A stretch of 64,000 nt of DNA, from positions 1-64,000 of IMG/VR virus record IMGVR_UViG_3300025646_000031. One strand, 5' to 3'. The notes under the pieces are model-generated. The model was given only the letters and a program-made list of their open reading frames with translations, had not been told where the DNA came from and ran no database searches. The position numbers and the translations under genes were made by a program. This DNA is from a virus. Of the stretch, positions 26,465 to 34,508 are shown piece by piece (position 1 is the stretch's first letter; each line of letters opens with the position of its first letter).

Positions 26465-28033
26465 ATGGCAACAGTTATTCAAATTAAAAGATCAACTGGC
26501 GTAACCGCTCCTACGACTTCAGACTTATCTGAAGGCGAATTAGCGTATGTTCAGGATAGATCAAACTCTGGTGCTGGTGCGAAACTTTATATTGAGTCAG
26601 TAGATTCTGATAACAGTACTCCTCTTATTCACGCAATTGGTGGTAAGTACTTTACAGACATGCTTGCTGGTACTTCAGCTACTCCTGCAAACTTCAAAGT
26701 ATCTAACGGTTCAACCTCAGGTGGTTCTGTTCAGTTCTTAGAAGATTCAGACAATGGTACAAACTTTGTAGCATTGAAAGCTGCAGATTCAATCGCATCT
26801 TCACTAACTTTTGTATTGCCTTCTTCAGACGGTAGTGCAAACCAAGTATTAGCAACGGACGGTTCAGGTAACCTTTCGTTCTTATCAACAACTTCAACTC
26901 TTGCTGGTGCAACAGACACAGATATCTCATCACCTACTTCAGGACAAATTATTGTTCATGATGGTGTTGATAGTTTTGATAATGTTAGCATCTCAGGAGA
27001 CGCTACATTAGCTTCAGATGGTACATTGACTATCGCTGCTAACGCTGTTCAAGTAGGAAACATTGACTTCTTAGTTGACGAAGACAACATGGCTTCAGAC
27101 TCAGATGTTAAAGTTCCAACTCAGCAATCAGTTAAAGCTTATGTTGATGCACAAGTAACAGCTCAAGACTTAGATGTTTCAGACGGAACTACAGCAATTG
27201 ATATTGACTTAGATTCTGAAACTCTTTCAATCTTAGGTGGTACTGGTGTAACATCAACTGCTTCAGGTACAAGTGTCACACTTGCTATCGGTCAGTCAGT
27301 TGGTACAACTGATAATGTTCAGTTCAACAATGTTCAAGTTGACGGAACTCTTACTTCAGATGACTTAACATCAGCAAACATTACTGCTACAGGTAACTTG
27401 ACTGTTTCAGGTAACTTGACTGTTAATGGTACAACAACTACTGTAAACTCAACAACTACTTCAGTTGCTGATCCAGTATTTGAAATCGGTGATGATTCCT
27501 CAGACGATAACCTAGATCGTGGTATCAAATTCCTATGGAATGATGGTTCTGCTAAAGTAGGTTTCTTTGGTATGGATGATTCTGATTCTAAATTCAAATT
27601 TATTGCAAACGCAACAGATACCTCTTCAGTATTCTCAGGTTCACTTGGAAATGCTGCTTTCGGTGGTTTAGAAGCAACAGGACTTGCACTTTCAGGTTCT
27701 ATTACTTCAGTTGACGGTTCTGCTCCTACTGCTGGACAATTACTCATTGGTAACGGTTCAAACGGAGATATGGAACTTGCAACTATTACTGCTGGTGAAG
27801 GTATTGATATCACAAATGCTGACGGTGCAATTACAATAGATGCAGAAGTTGCTACATCATCAAATCTTGGTGTTGCATCATTCGGTGGAAGTTACTTTAC
27901 AGTAACAGCTGGTGATGTTGCAATCAACGATGCTACAACATCTGCAAAAGGTATTGCTTCTTTCTCAAGTGATAACTTTACAGTAACCTCAGGTGCTGTA
28001 ACTGTTACTGCTATAGATGGTGGTACATTCTAA
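26465..28033 (+). CDS. Tail-fibre-like protein (IQIKRS type)
   Basis: 522 residues. The N-terminus 'MATVIQIKRSTGVTAPT' with 'LSEGELAYVQDRSNS' is a fibre-head motif also present at 28063. The shaft includes 'DTDISSPTSGQIIVHDGVDS', 'VPTQQSVKAYVDAQV' and the module 'LTVNGTTTTVNSTTTSVADP', shared with the fibres at 29406 and 31741. It ends 'VTAIDGGTF'. Gly/Ser/Thr/Asp-rich throughout, as expected for a trimeric beta fibre that contacts the host surface. Late promoter at 26322; ribosome site AGGAG. Confidence 0.75.
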   Translation: MATVIQIKRSTGVTAPTTSDLSEGELAYVQDRSNSGAGAKLYIESVDSDNSTPLIHAIGGKYFTDMLAGTSATPANFKVSNGSTSGGSVQFLEDSDNGTNFVALKAADSIASSLTFVLPSSDGSANQVLATDGSGNLSFLSTTSTLAGATDTDISSPTSGQIIVHDGVDSFDNVSISGDATLASDGTLTIAANAVQVGNIDFLVDEDNMASDSDVKVPTQQSVKAYVDAQVTAQDLDVSDGTTAIDIDLDSETLSILGGTGVTSTASGTSVTLAIGQSVGTTDNVQFNNVQVDGTLTSDDLTSANITATGNLTVSGNLTVNGTTTTVNSTTTSVADPVFEIGDDSSDDNLDRGIKFLWNDGSAKVGFFGMDDSDSKFKFIANATDTSSVFSGSLGNAAFGGLEATGLALSGSITSVDGSAPTAGQLLIGNGSNGDMELATITAGEGIDITNADGAITIDAEVATSSNLGVASFGGSYFTVTAGDVAINDATTSAKGIASFSSDNFTVTSGAVTVTAIDGGTF

Positions 28034-28062
28034 TAAAAGTCATCAACTATAGGAGAATATAA

Positions 28063-28890
28063 ATGGCAACATTAATACAGTTCAAAAGAAGTTCTACTCA
28101 AGGGGCTGCACCAAGCACTGGTGACTTGTCTCTTGGAGAATTAGCTGTCAATACTTATCACGGTAGATTTTATACCGAGAAAAATGATGGTACAGCTGCT
28201 GTTGTGGAAGTAGGATCTAATCCTTCTACACTTACTGTAAATGATGCATTTTCGTTCCCTACAAGTGATGGTTCCGCAAACCAAATACTTAAAACAGATG
28301 GTTCAGGAACTCTTAGTTGGGCTGACCAACCATCTTCTGGCGTAACAAATTTCACTTACACCATTTCATCTACAACAACCTCAATTACAGGTTCAGATGA
28401 TAATTCACAAACACTTTCCTATACCGCAGGTACAGAACAAGTGTATATCAATGGTGTGAAATTAGTCGGAGGTGGTGCAGACTATACTGCTACCAGTTCA
28501 TCTACAATCACTTTGACAGAGAATGCTCTGAGCGGTGATGTAGTCGAAGTTGTTGCAATTACAGAAGCGGCAAACTTAGTACAAGGTTTCTTTACTACAG
28601 TTACCACTTCTACAACAACTTCTGATCAGGTACTATCATCAAACGCAGTTGCAAATAAAGCAATTAAGTATGTTATCAATGCTACACATTCTAGTGCTGG
28701 TACACATGCTGCTGAAGTCTTATTGATCAATGATGGTTCAAGTGCATACTTCGTACAATATGGCGATGTATACTCTAGTGCTTCATTGTTCACTTTGAGT
28801 TCAGATGTAAATTCAGGAAATATGAGATTACTTGTAACTCCTGCCAATACTAATACAACATTTGATACATTTCAAATAAGATTAACATAG
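28063..28890 (+). CDS. Tail-fibre-like protein with a tip domain duplicated downstream
   Basis: 275 residues. The N-terminus 'ATLIQFKRSSTQGAAPST' and 'LSLGELAVNTYHGRFYTE' is the same head as in the 26465 fibre. The middle has 'NFTYTISSTTTSITGSDDNS'. The last 90 residues ('IKYVINATHSS', 'EVLLINDGSSAYFVQYGDVY', 'NMRLLVTPANTNTTF') are paralogous to nearly the whole 136-residue protein encoded next. GGAG lies upstream of the ATG. Probably a host-binding fibre. Confidence 0.7.
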   Translation: MATLIQFKRSSTQGAAPSTGDLSLGELAVNTYHGRFYTEKNDGTAAVVEVGSNPSTLTVNDAFSFPTSDGSANQILKTDGSGTLSWADQPSSGVTNFTYTISSTTTSITGSDDNSQTLSYTAGTEQVYINGVKLVGGGADYTATSSSTITLTENALSGDVVEVVAITEAANLVQGFFTTVTTSTTTSDQVLSSNAVANKAIKYVINATHSSAGTHAAEVLLINDGSSAYFVQYGDVYSSASLFTLSSDVNSGNMRLLVTPANTNTTFDTFQIRLT

Positions 28891-28899
28891 GGGTAAAAA

Positions 28900-29310
28900 A
28901 TGGCTAAAACAAACGCATTTAAAGTTGCTGAGTTGATTAGAGTGTTTTCTTATGATACATCTAATGATGTCATTACTACTTCTAAAGAGTTGGATACTAA
29001 GCATAGAACATCTACAGCTGCAACATATACTTCTACCACAGAAGTCGCTCTTGATACATTTGCTCATGCAGATTTCAGAGCTGCAAGATATGTTATTGCA
29101 ATGTCAGAAGGTGCTAACTATCATTCAACTGAAATAGTATTAGTACATGACGGAAGTACAGTAACCATGACTCAATATGGTACATTGAAAAATAACAGTG
29201 TCGCATCATTTGACGCTGATATCAGTGGATCAGACTTGAGATTACTGATTACACCTGCTTCAGCAAACAGTACAACAGTTAAGTTTCACAGAACTCTAGT
29301 CGGTTCTTAG
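28900..29310 (+). CDS. Free-standing fibre tip-domain protein
   Basis: 136 residues, starting 10 nt after the previous stop. 'ARYVIAMSEGANYHSTEIVL', 'VHDGSTVTMTQYGTLK' and 'SDLRLLITPASANSTTVKF' align by eye with the C-terminal 90 residues of the 28063 protein. It seems to be a tip domain detached from its shaft, or a duplicated tip that can form mixed fibres. It is last in its operon, before a strong intrinsic terminator. Confidence 0.65.
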   Translation: MAKTNAFKVAELIRVFSYDTSNDVITTSKELDTKHRTSTAATYTSTTEVALDTFAHADFRAARYVIAMSEGANYHSTEIVLVHDGSTVTMTQYGTLKNNSVASFDADISGSDLRLLITPASANSTTVKFHRTLVGS

Positions 29311-29332
29311 AACTTTTTTACAAAAAACGAAA

Positions 29333-29358
29333 GGGGGACTTTATGTCCCCCTTTTTTT
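29333..29358 (+). terminator. Intrinsic terminator
   Basis: GGGGGAC (29333-29339), a 5-nt loop, GTCCCCC (29345-29351) and seven T. It ends the fibre operon that starts at 26465. Confidence 0.9.
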
Positions 29359-29371
29359 ACATTCTAAATGT

Positions 29372-29379
29372 TATAAATA
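29372..29379 (+). promoter_or_regulatory. T4-type late promoter for the S74 fibre
   Basis: Exact TATAAATA 14 nt after the terminator's T tract and 26 nt before the ATG at 29406. Confidence 0.7.
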
Positions 29380-29405
29380 GTTATATTATTTCGGAATAAC
29401 ACAAT

Positions 29406-31418
29406 ATGGCAACTCAAAAAAAATTCATTGCAGACCTAGGATTTGAAACTCCAAGTGATTTGACTGTAAATGGTAATGCAACCATTGATGGAAATGCAAC
29501 TGTAACAGGAAATCTTACTGTTAACGGAACATCAACCACAGTTAACTCAACCACTACATCTGTAACAGACTCAATGATTGAGCTTGCGAATGCGAATACA
29601 GGTTCAGATACACTTGATATTGGTATATACGGAAACTATGATGATGGTTTATCAGATGGTGGTGCAAGTGAATACACAGGTTTATTCAGAGATGCTTCAG
29701 ACTCAACTTGGAAACTCTTTGATGGTTTAGAAGAAGAACCTACCACAACAGTCAATACAGCAGGAACAGGTTACGCAAAAGCAGCCTTAGAAGTTGGCGA
29801 TCTATCTTGTACTACACTTACTGCAACTAACAGTCTTACAGGTGCAAGTATTACCTACCCAACCTCAGACGGCACTGCTGGACAGTTTTTACAAACTGAT
29901 GGAAGTGGAACATTATCATTTACTTCTGTTACAAGTTATTCTGATTCAGATGTAGAATCATACTTAGATGGTGGAACATCAACCCCTATTTTAGCAAATG
30001 CAACATTTGGTGGAATGAAACTTTTAAACCAAGCGGGCGGTGGTTCTATAGGATTAAATAGAGACCCTGCTGATGGCAATTATGTTGGTTCTGCAAGTTT
30101 ACAAAGATTCCAAATCAACGGCCCACAAAGTGGTTCAGACTTTTTAGATTTTCAATCTTATAACAGCAGTGGAACATATACAGGAAGTTTTTATCTAAAT
30201 GCTGGCAAGCTTGGTATAGGCACAAACGCTCCTGACGATTTGCTTCATGTCTATGCAGGAAATTCAGGAGCTACACCACATAGTCTCTCAGCAATGAATA
30301 TTGAAAGTAGTTCAGATGTTGCAATGAATTTCCTAACTCCAAATACATCTCAAGCACAAATAAGATTTGCAGACCCACAAGACGATGGAAAAGGCATTAT
30401 TGGTTATAATCACAATGGTGATTACATGTTTTTTGCAACCAATGGGCCTGAGAAAATGAGACTAAATTCTGACGGAAATCTCGGCGTTGGTATATCTACC
30501 ATAGAACAACTCGGTTCAGATAGTGTATACCCAAGAATACAATCATATAGTTCCGATACATCAGGACATTTCTGTGGATTGATGATTGGTCGTCCTAATT
30601 CACCAGGACTTGAATCATCAATGGCATTTACTGTTGGCGGAATTATGGTTGGAAAGATACAACATGACTATGTTGCAGAAAATCATAACGATATGTCATT
30701 TCACCTTAGAGGTTCTTCAGGAGGTGGAGATATAGAGGTAATGAGACTGTGGGCTGGTTCAGGTAATGATACAGCTTTATTGGTAGGTAGAACAACAAGG
30801 TCTTGGGCTAATGCAGCTTTAGAAGTAGAAAGTAATGCAAGAATAGGAAACATATACCTAACTGGTAGTGGTTCAGACAGCACAATATCAGCAGGTAATG
30901 CAAGCTATAAATTTAGCACAGCAACTGTAAATTGTGGTGCAACTGATTTAGATTTTGATGTAAATGTTGTAGTAACTGGTGTAGGAATCGCAAATAGATT
31001 TAAAGTTGATTCCCCAACTGGTGATACATATACAAATGATGGAACAATATCCTCATTATCAGATATAAGAGTTAAAACAGATATAAATGATTTGACAGAT
31101 GGTCTTGAAATAGTAAAACAATTAAGGCCAGTTACTTTTAAATATAACGATAATTCAACAGATGATGATGGAAATGGTATGTTGGCAGCTGCAGACGATA
31201 AAATTCGTTATGGATTTATTGCACAAGAGGTAGAAGAAGTTGCTCCTCATTATGTAGAAACATCAACAAGAAAAATAAACAATGAAGAAGTTAATGATTT
31301 TAAATCTTTATCAACAACAAGAATGATACCTATGTTATTTAAAGCCATCCAAGAACAACAAACCATCATTGAAGACCTCAAAGCAAGAATAGAAACATTA
31401 GAGAACGCAAATTCGTAA
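29406..31418 (+). CDS. Tail fibre with C-terminal S74 intramolecular chaperone
   Basis: 670 residues. The N-terminal shaft contains 'LTVNGNATIDGNATVTGNLT' and the shared 'VNSTTTSVTDSMIEL' module. Residues 552-670 form a Peptidase_S74 (endosialidase-type) chaperone: 'SDIRVKTDINDLTDGLEIVK', 'LRPVTFKYN', 'YGFIAQEVEEVAPHYV', and a terminal coiled coil 'EQQTIIEDLKARIETLEN'. The catalytic dyad would be Ser552 and Lys557. The family trimerises the fibre, then cuts itself off before Ser, leaving a mature shaft of about 551 residues. Host recognition is the likely role. Confidence 0.88.
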   Translation: MATQKKFIADLGFETPSDLTVNGNATIDGNATVTGNLTVNGTSTTVNSTTTSVTDSMIELANANTGSDTLDIGIYGNYDDGLSDGGASEYTGLFRDASDSTWKLFDGLEEEPTTTVNTAGTGYAKAALEVGDLSCTTLTATNSLTGASITYPTSDGTAGQFLQTDGSGTLSFTSVTSYSDSDVESYLDGGTSTPILANATFGGMKLLNQAGGGSIGLNRDPADGNYVGSASLQRFQINGPQSGSDFLDFQSYNSSGTYTGSFYLNAGKLGIGTNAPDDLLHVYAGNSGATPHSLSAMNIESSSDVAMNFLTPNTSQAQIRFADPQDDGKGIIGYNHNGDYMFFATNGPEKMRLNSDGNLGVGISTIEQLGSDSVYPRIQSYSSDTSGHFCGLMIGRPNSPGLESSMAFTVGGIMVGKIQHDYVAENHNDMSFHLRGSSGGGDIEVMRLWAGSGNDTALLVGRTTRSWANAALEVESNARIGNIYLTGSGSDSTISAGNASYKFSTATVNCGATDLDFDVNVVVTGVGIANRFKVDSPTGDTYTNDGTISSLSDIRVKTDINDLTDGLEIVKQLRPVTFKYNDNSTDDDGNGMLAAADDKIRYGFIAQEVEEVAPHYVETSTRKINNEEVNDFKSLSTTRMIPMLFKAIQEQQTIIEDLKARIETLENANS

Positions 31419-31507
31419 AAAACTTCCCTAAAACATATCGTTTGAAGAGTAAGACTTACTAAATACATGTGTATATACCCAAAAACATTTTTTAGGACAC
31501 ACTAAAC

Positions 31508-31741
31508 ATGGCAACACAAAACAAATTTGTTATCGAATACGGACTTAGTGTAGGTTCTACAGAAGTAATCACATCTTCAGGTAAAATCGTTGCAGCTGCA
31601 ATCTCAGACTTAGACACAGACGATCTTTCAGAAGGTTCTACAAATGTTTACTTCTCGACCTCCAGAGTCGATACTCATCTAGCAGACGGAACTGCATCAA
31701 AAACATTAAACAATGTTCAGATTGATGGAGGCACACTATAA
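31508..31741 (+). CDS. Short fibre-module protein ending in IDGGTL
   Basis: 77 residues. 'NKFVIEYGLSVGSTEVITSS' and 'GKIVAAAISDLDTDDL' are nearly the same as the N-terminus of the next gene ('KNFVVKNGISIGSTEVISSS'). Then 'LSEGSTNVYFSTSRVDTHLA' is a fibre motif, and it ends 'NNVQIDGGTL'. The stop overlaps the next ATG (TAATG). It looks like a fibre N-terminal unit standing alone, perhaps an adaptor co-assembled with the 31741 fibre. A TACTAAATA sequence near 31457 may be a variant late promoter. Confidence 0.55.
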   Translation: MATQNKFVIEYGLSVGSTEVITSSGKIVAAAISDLDTDDLSEGSTNVYFSTSRVDTHLADGTASKTLNNVQIDGGTL

Positions 31742-33213
31742 TGGCAGGCGAAAAGAATTTCGTAGTTAAGAATGGTATTTCAATCGGTTCAACCGAAGTC
31801 ATATCATCTTCAGGTAAAATTGCAGCTGCAGCTTTATCATCAAATACAGATTTCACAGAACAGGTACAAGATATTGTCGGTGCTTTTATCACAGGAACAG
31901 GTTCAACAACAGTAACCTACAACGATGCTGGTGATGCACTTACAATCTCATCAACAGGTAAAACCGAAGAAGAAATCCAAGATATCGTTGGTGCTCAGTT
32001 AGTAACTAACGGTTCACATACAAATATCACTGCATCTTATGATGATGCTGGTGATGGTGCTATTGATCTTTCTATTTCAGACGCAACTATTCAATCTAAG
32101 ATTACTGCTGGAACTGGTGTGTCGGTTTCAAGTGGTCAAGTTAGTATCGGTCAGGCAGTAGGAACTTCAGATTCGCCCACATTTGCAGGTATGACACTTA
32201 CAGGTGCATCAACAGTTTCAGGACATATTCTTCCTAGTGCTGATGTTACCTACGACTTAGGTTCAGCATCGTATCAATGGCGAGATGTCTATGTTGGTCC
32301 AGGATCTTTGTATGTTAACGGACAAAAGGTATTAGAAGATAACTCAGGAACAATTGTTGTTTCTGCTGATTCAGATCAGAATCTTCAGATAAAAACTGCT
32401 GGTAGTGGTGACATTGAGTTTAATCCATCAGGCACAGGTATTATTCAAGCAAAAGGTACACTTCAAATGCTTGATGGTGAGTTAATCACTAACAGTGCTG
32501 GTAACAATGTTGCATTCGGAAACAATATCAGTGTAGATCAGATCGCTTCAAGAAGTGCAGACACTAACTTAGTATTGAGTGGTAATGGAACAGGTAATGT
32601 TACACTTAATGATTCAGTTGTAATCACAGGTGACCTTACAGTTTCAGGAACTACAACTACTGTTAACTCAGAGACAATCAACCTTGCAGATAACATTCTA
32701 AACCTAAACTCTGATTTCACTTCAGGTGTACCAACACAGGATGCAGGTTTAAGTATCTCAAGAGGTGGTTCAGCAGCAAAAACATTCTTATGGGATGAGA
32801 CTAACGATAGATGGACAGTCGGTTCAGAATCTATGGTCGCAGGAACATTCATTGGTAACCTAACTGGTGCAGTCACAGGTAATGCATCTACTGCTTCTGC
32901 TCTTTCAAGTGCAGTAACAGTTTCACTTTCAGGTGATGCTTCAGGTAGTGCAACATTTACAAGTGCAGGAGATACTGCTTCAATATCGGTTACAGTTGCA
33001 GATGATTCACACAATCATATTATCGGAAATGTAGATGGACTACAAGCAGCTTTAGATGCAAAATATGGTAGTGGTTCTAATGCAACACTAGGTACAATAA
33101 CAACAAGTAACGCAAGTAATTCAGGCGGATATGTAAGAAATATTTACCAATCAACATCAACTCCAGGTTCTGGTGATGGTGCAGTTGGTGATTTGTGGAT
33201 ATATTATTCTTAA
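31741..33213 (+). CDS. Tail-fibre-like protein
   Basis: 490 residues. The N-terminal 'VVKNGISIGSTEVISSSGKI' head is shared with the preceding short protein. 'SADVTYDLGSASYQWRDVYV' and 'GPGSLYVNGQKVLEDNSGTI' are standard marine fibre modules. 'LTVSGTTTTVNSETINLADN' is the module shared with 26465 and 29406. It ends 'GDGAVGDLWIYYS', like the end of the 22362 fibre. No S74 domain. Probably a trimeric host-contact fibre. Confidence 0.75.
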   Translation: MAGEKNFVVKNGISIGSTEVISSSGKIAAAALSSNTDFTEQVQDIVGAFITGTGSTTVTYNDAGDALTISSTGKTEEEIQDIVGAQLVTNGSHTNITASYDDAGDGAIDLSISDATIQSKITAGTGVSVSSGQVSIGQAVGTSDSPTFAGMTLTGASTVSGHILPSADVTYDLGSASYQWRDVYVGPGSLYVNGQKVLEDNSGTIVVSADSDQNLQIKTAGSGDIEFNPSGTGIIQAKGTLQMLDGELITNSAGNNVAFGNNISVDQIASRSADTNLVLSGNGTGNVTLNDSVVITGDLTVSGTTTTVNSETINLADNILNLNSDFTSGVPTQDAGLSISRGGSAAKTFLWDETNDRWTVGSESMVAGTFIGNLTGAVTGNASTASALSSAVTVSLSGDASGSATFTSAGDTASISVTVADDSHNHIIGNVDGLQAALDAKYGSGSNATLGTITTSNASNSGGYVRNIYQSTSTPGSGDGAVGDLWIYYS

Positions 33214-33242
33214 TACTAAATAAGAATAATTAGTGAGGATAA

Positions 33243-34508
33243 ATGGTAACAGGTAATCAAAAGGTTAAGACCCCTACTGGTTGGAATTCCACGCAAGGTG
33301 CATGGGTTAAAACAGGTGCTACTACTTGGAAAGCAGTAGAACAAATCTATGTAAAAACGCCTACTGGTTGGAACAACGCTTCAGGTCAAGCATTAACACA
33401 ACAACCATATCCTTATATAGCGAATGCTCAACAACCTTATATTGCTAATGCACAGCAACCTTATCCATATATAGCAAACGCCCAGCAACCTTATATCGCT
33501 AACGCTCAACAGCCTTATCCCTATATAGCGAATGCTCAGACACCCTATATCGCTAACGCTCAACAGCCTTATCCGTATATAGCAAACAGTCAGACACCAT
33601 TCACATATCAAGCGAGGTCACCGTTTACATATAGTAATAGATATCCTGCAAATGCTCAGCAACCTTACATTGCAAACAGTCAGACTCCATTTACATATAA
33701 TAATAGATCGCCGTTTACATATAGTGCAAGATATCCTGCTAACGCTCAACAACCTTATATTGCAAACGCAAGACAACCGTTTACATATAATAATAGATCA
33801 CCGTTTACATATAATGCAAGATATCCTGCTAACGCACAGCAACCGTACATAGCTAATGCTAGACAACCTGGCACATATCAGGTTCCTTTCAGTTATCGTG
33901 TTCCATACATCGCTAACGCTAGACAACCTGGCACATATCAAGTACCGTTTTCTTATCGAGTGCCTTATATTGCGAATGCTCAACAACCATTTACATATAG
34001 TTTTAGATTTCCATTCCTTTATCAATCAGCATTCCAGAAATTTGGATTTCAGGGTTGTTTCTTATGTTGTGTACATGATACTATGTTGGTGGCAACTGAG
34101 GAAGATATGAAAAGTATTTACGATTTAAATATAGGTGATAAAGTCATTTCACATAATTTTGAAACTGGACAAGATGAAGTAGTAGAAATAACCGATATCG
34201 TAATTGTTGATAGAGATGTAGATTACAAAGTCAACGATCTGATTATGACAGAAGACCATCCAGTTTACTTAGAGGGTGGCAGAAAAGCTTCAGTAAATCC
34301 TGATGCAACACTTTTAAACTACAAGCAAGAAGTTGATCAGTTAGTTGTTGGTGATAAAATGATGAAACTTGATGGTTCATTAGAAGAAATTACTTCTATA
34401 GAACATTATGAGGGAAATCATAAAAACTTTGCAGTTCAAACCAAGTATAATAATTTCTACGCAAATGGACATTTGGTAGATTCAGTCATTGATAGAGGTA
34501 ATAACTAA
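33243..34508 (+). CDS. Tyr/Pro/Gln repeat protein C with C-terminal Hint domain
   Basis: 421 residues. Residues 1-50 hold two Trp hairpins ('VKTPTGWNSTQGAWVKTG', 'VEQIYVKTPTGWNNA'). Residues 52-260 are repeat units, first 'NAQQPYIA'/'NAQQPYPYIA', then 'NNRSPFTY' and 'QPGTYQVPFSYRVPYIA'. Residues 266-276 are hydrophobic with Cys272, Cys275 and Cys276. Residues 276-415 fit a Hint (hedgehog/intein) fold: 'CVHDTMLVAT' (block A), 'IYDLNIGDKVISHN', 'MTEDHPVYL' with Thr336 and His339 (block B TxxH), and 'NFAVQTKYNNFYANGHLV' (block F). The intein-type C-terminal His-Asn is absent, so only N-terminal cleavage or acyl transfer at Cys276 would be expected. Ribosome site GAGG. Confidence 0.75.
   Translation: MVTGNQKVKTPTGWNSTQGAWVKTGATTWKAVEQIYVKTPTGWNNASGQALTQQPYPYIANAQQPYIANAQQPYPYIANAQQPYIANAQQPYPYIANAQTPYIANAQQPYPYIANSQTPFTYQARSPFTYSNRYPANAQQPYIANSQTPFTYNNRSPFTYSARYPANAQQPYIANARQPFTYNNRSPFTYNARYPANAQQPYIANARQPGTYQVPFSYRVPYIANARQPGTYQVPFSYRVPYIANAQQPFTYSFRFPFLYQSAFQKFGFQGCFLCCVHDTMLVATEEDMKSIYDLNIGDKVISHNFETGQDEVVEITDIVIVDRDVDYKVNDLIMTEDHPVYLEGGRKASVNPDATLLNYKQEVDQLVVGDKMMKLDGSLEEITSIEHYEGNHKNFAVQTKYNNFYANGHLVDSVIDRGNN
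33396..34022 (+). repeat. In-frame PYIA/PFTY repeat array
   Basis: Codes residues 52-260 of repeat protein C. A 54-bp period is clear over the first 180 bp. A longer unit containing 'PGTYQVPFSYRVPYIA' is duplicated at about 33865-33965. Confidence 0.8.

Noticed and set aside
34065-34508. A splicing intein or homing element
   Set aside because: The Hint domain ends the protein: no C-terminal extein, no His-Asn motif and no endonuclease domain, so protein splicing is not expected.
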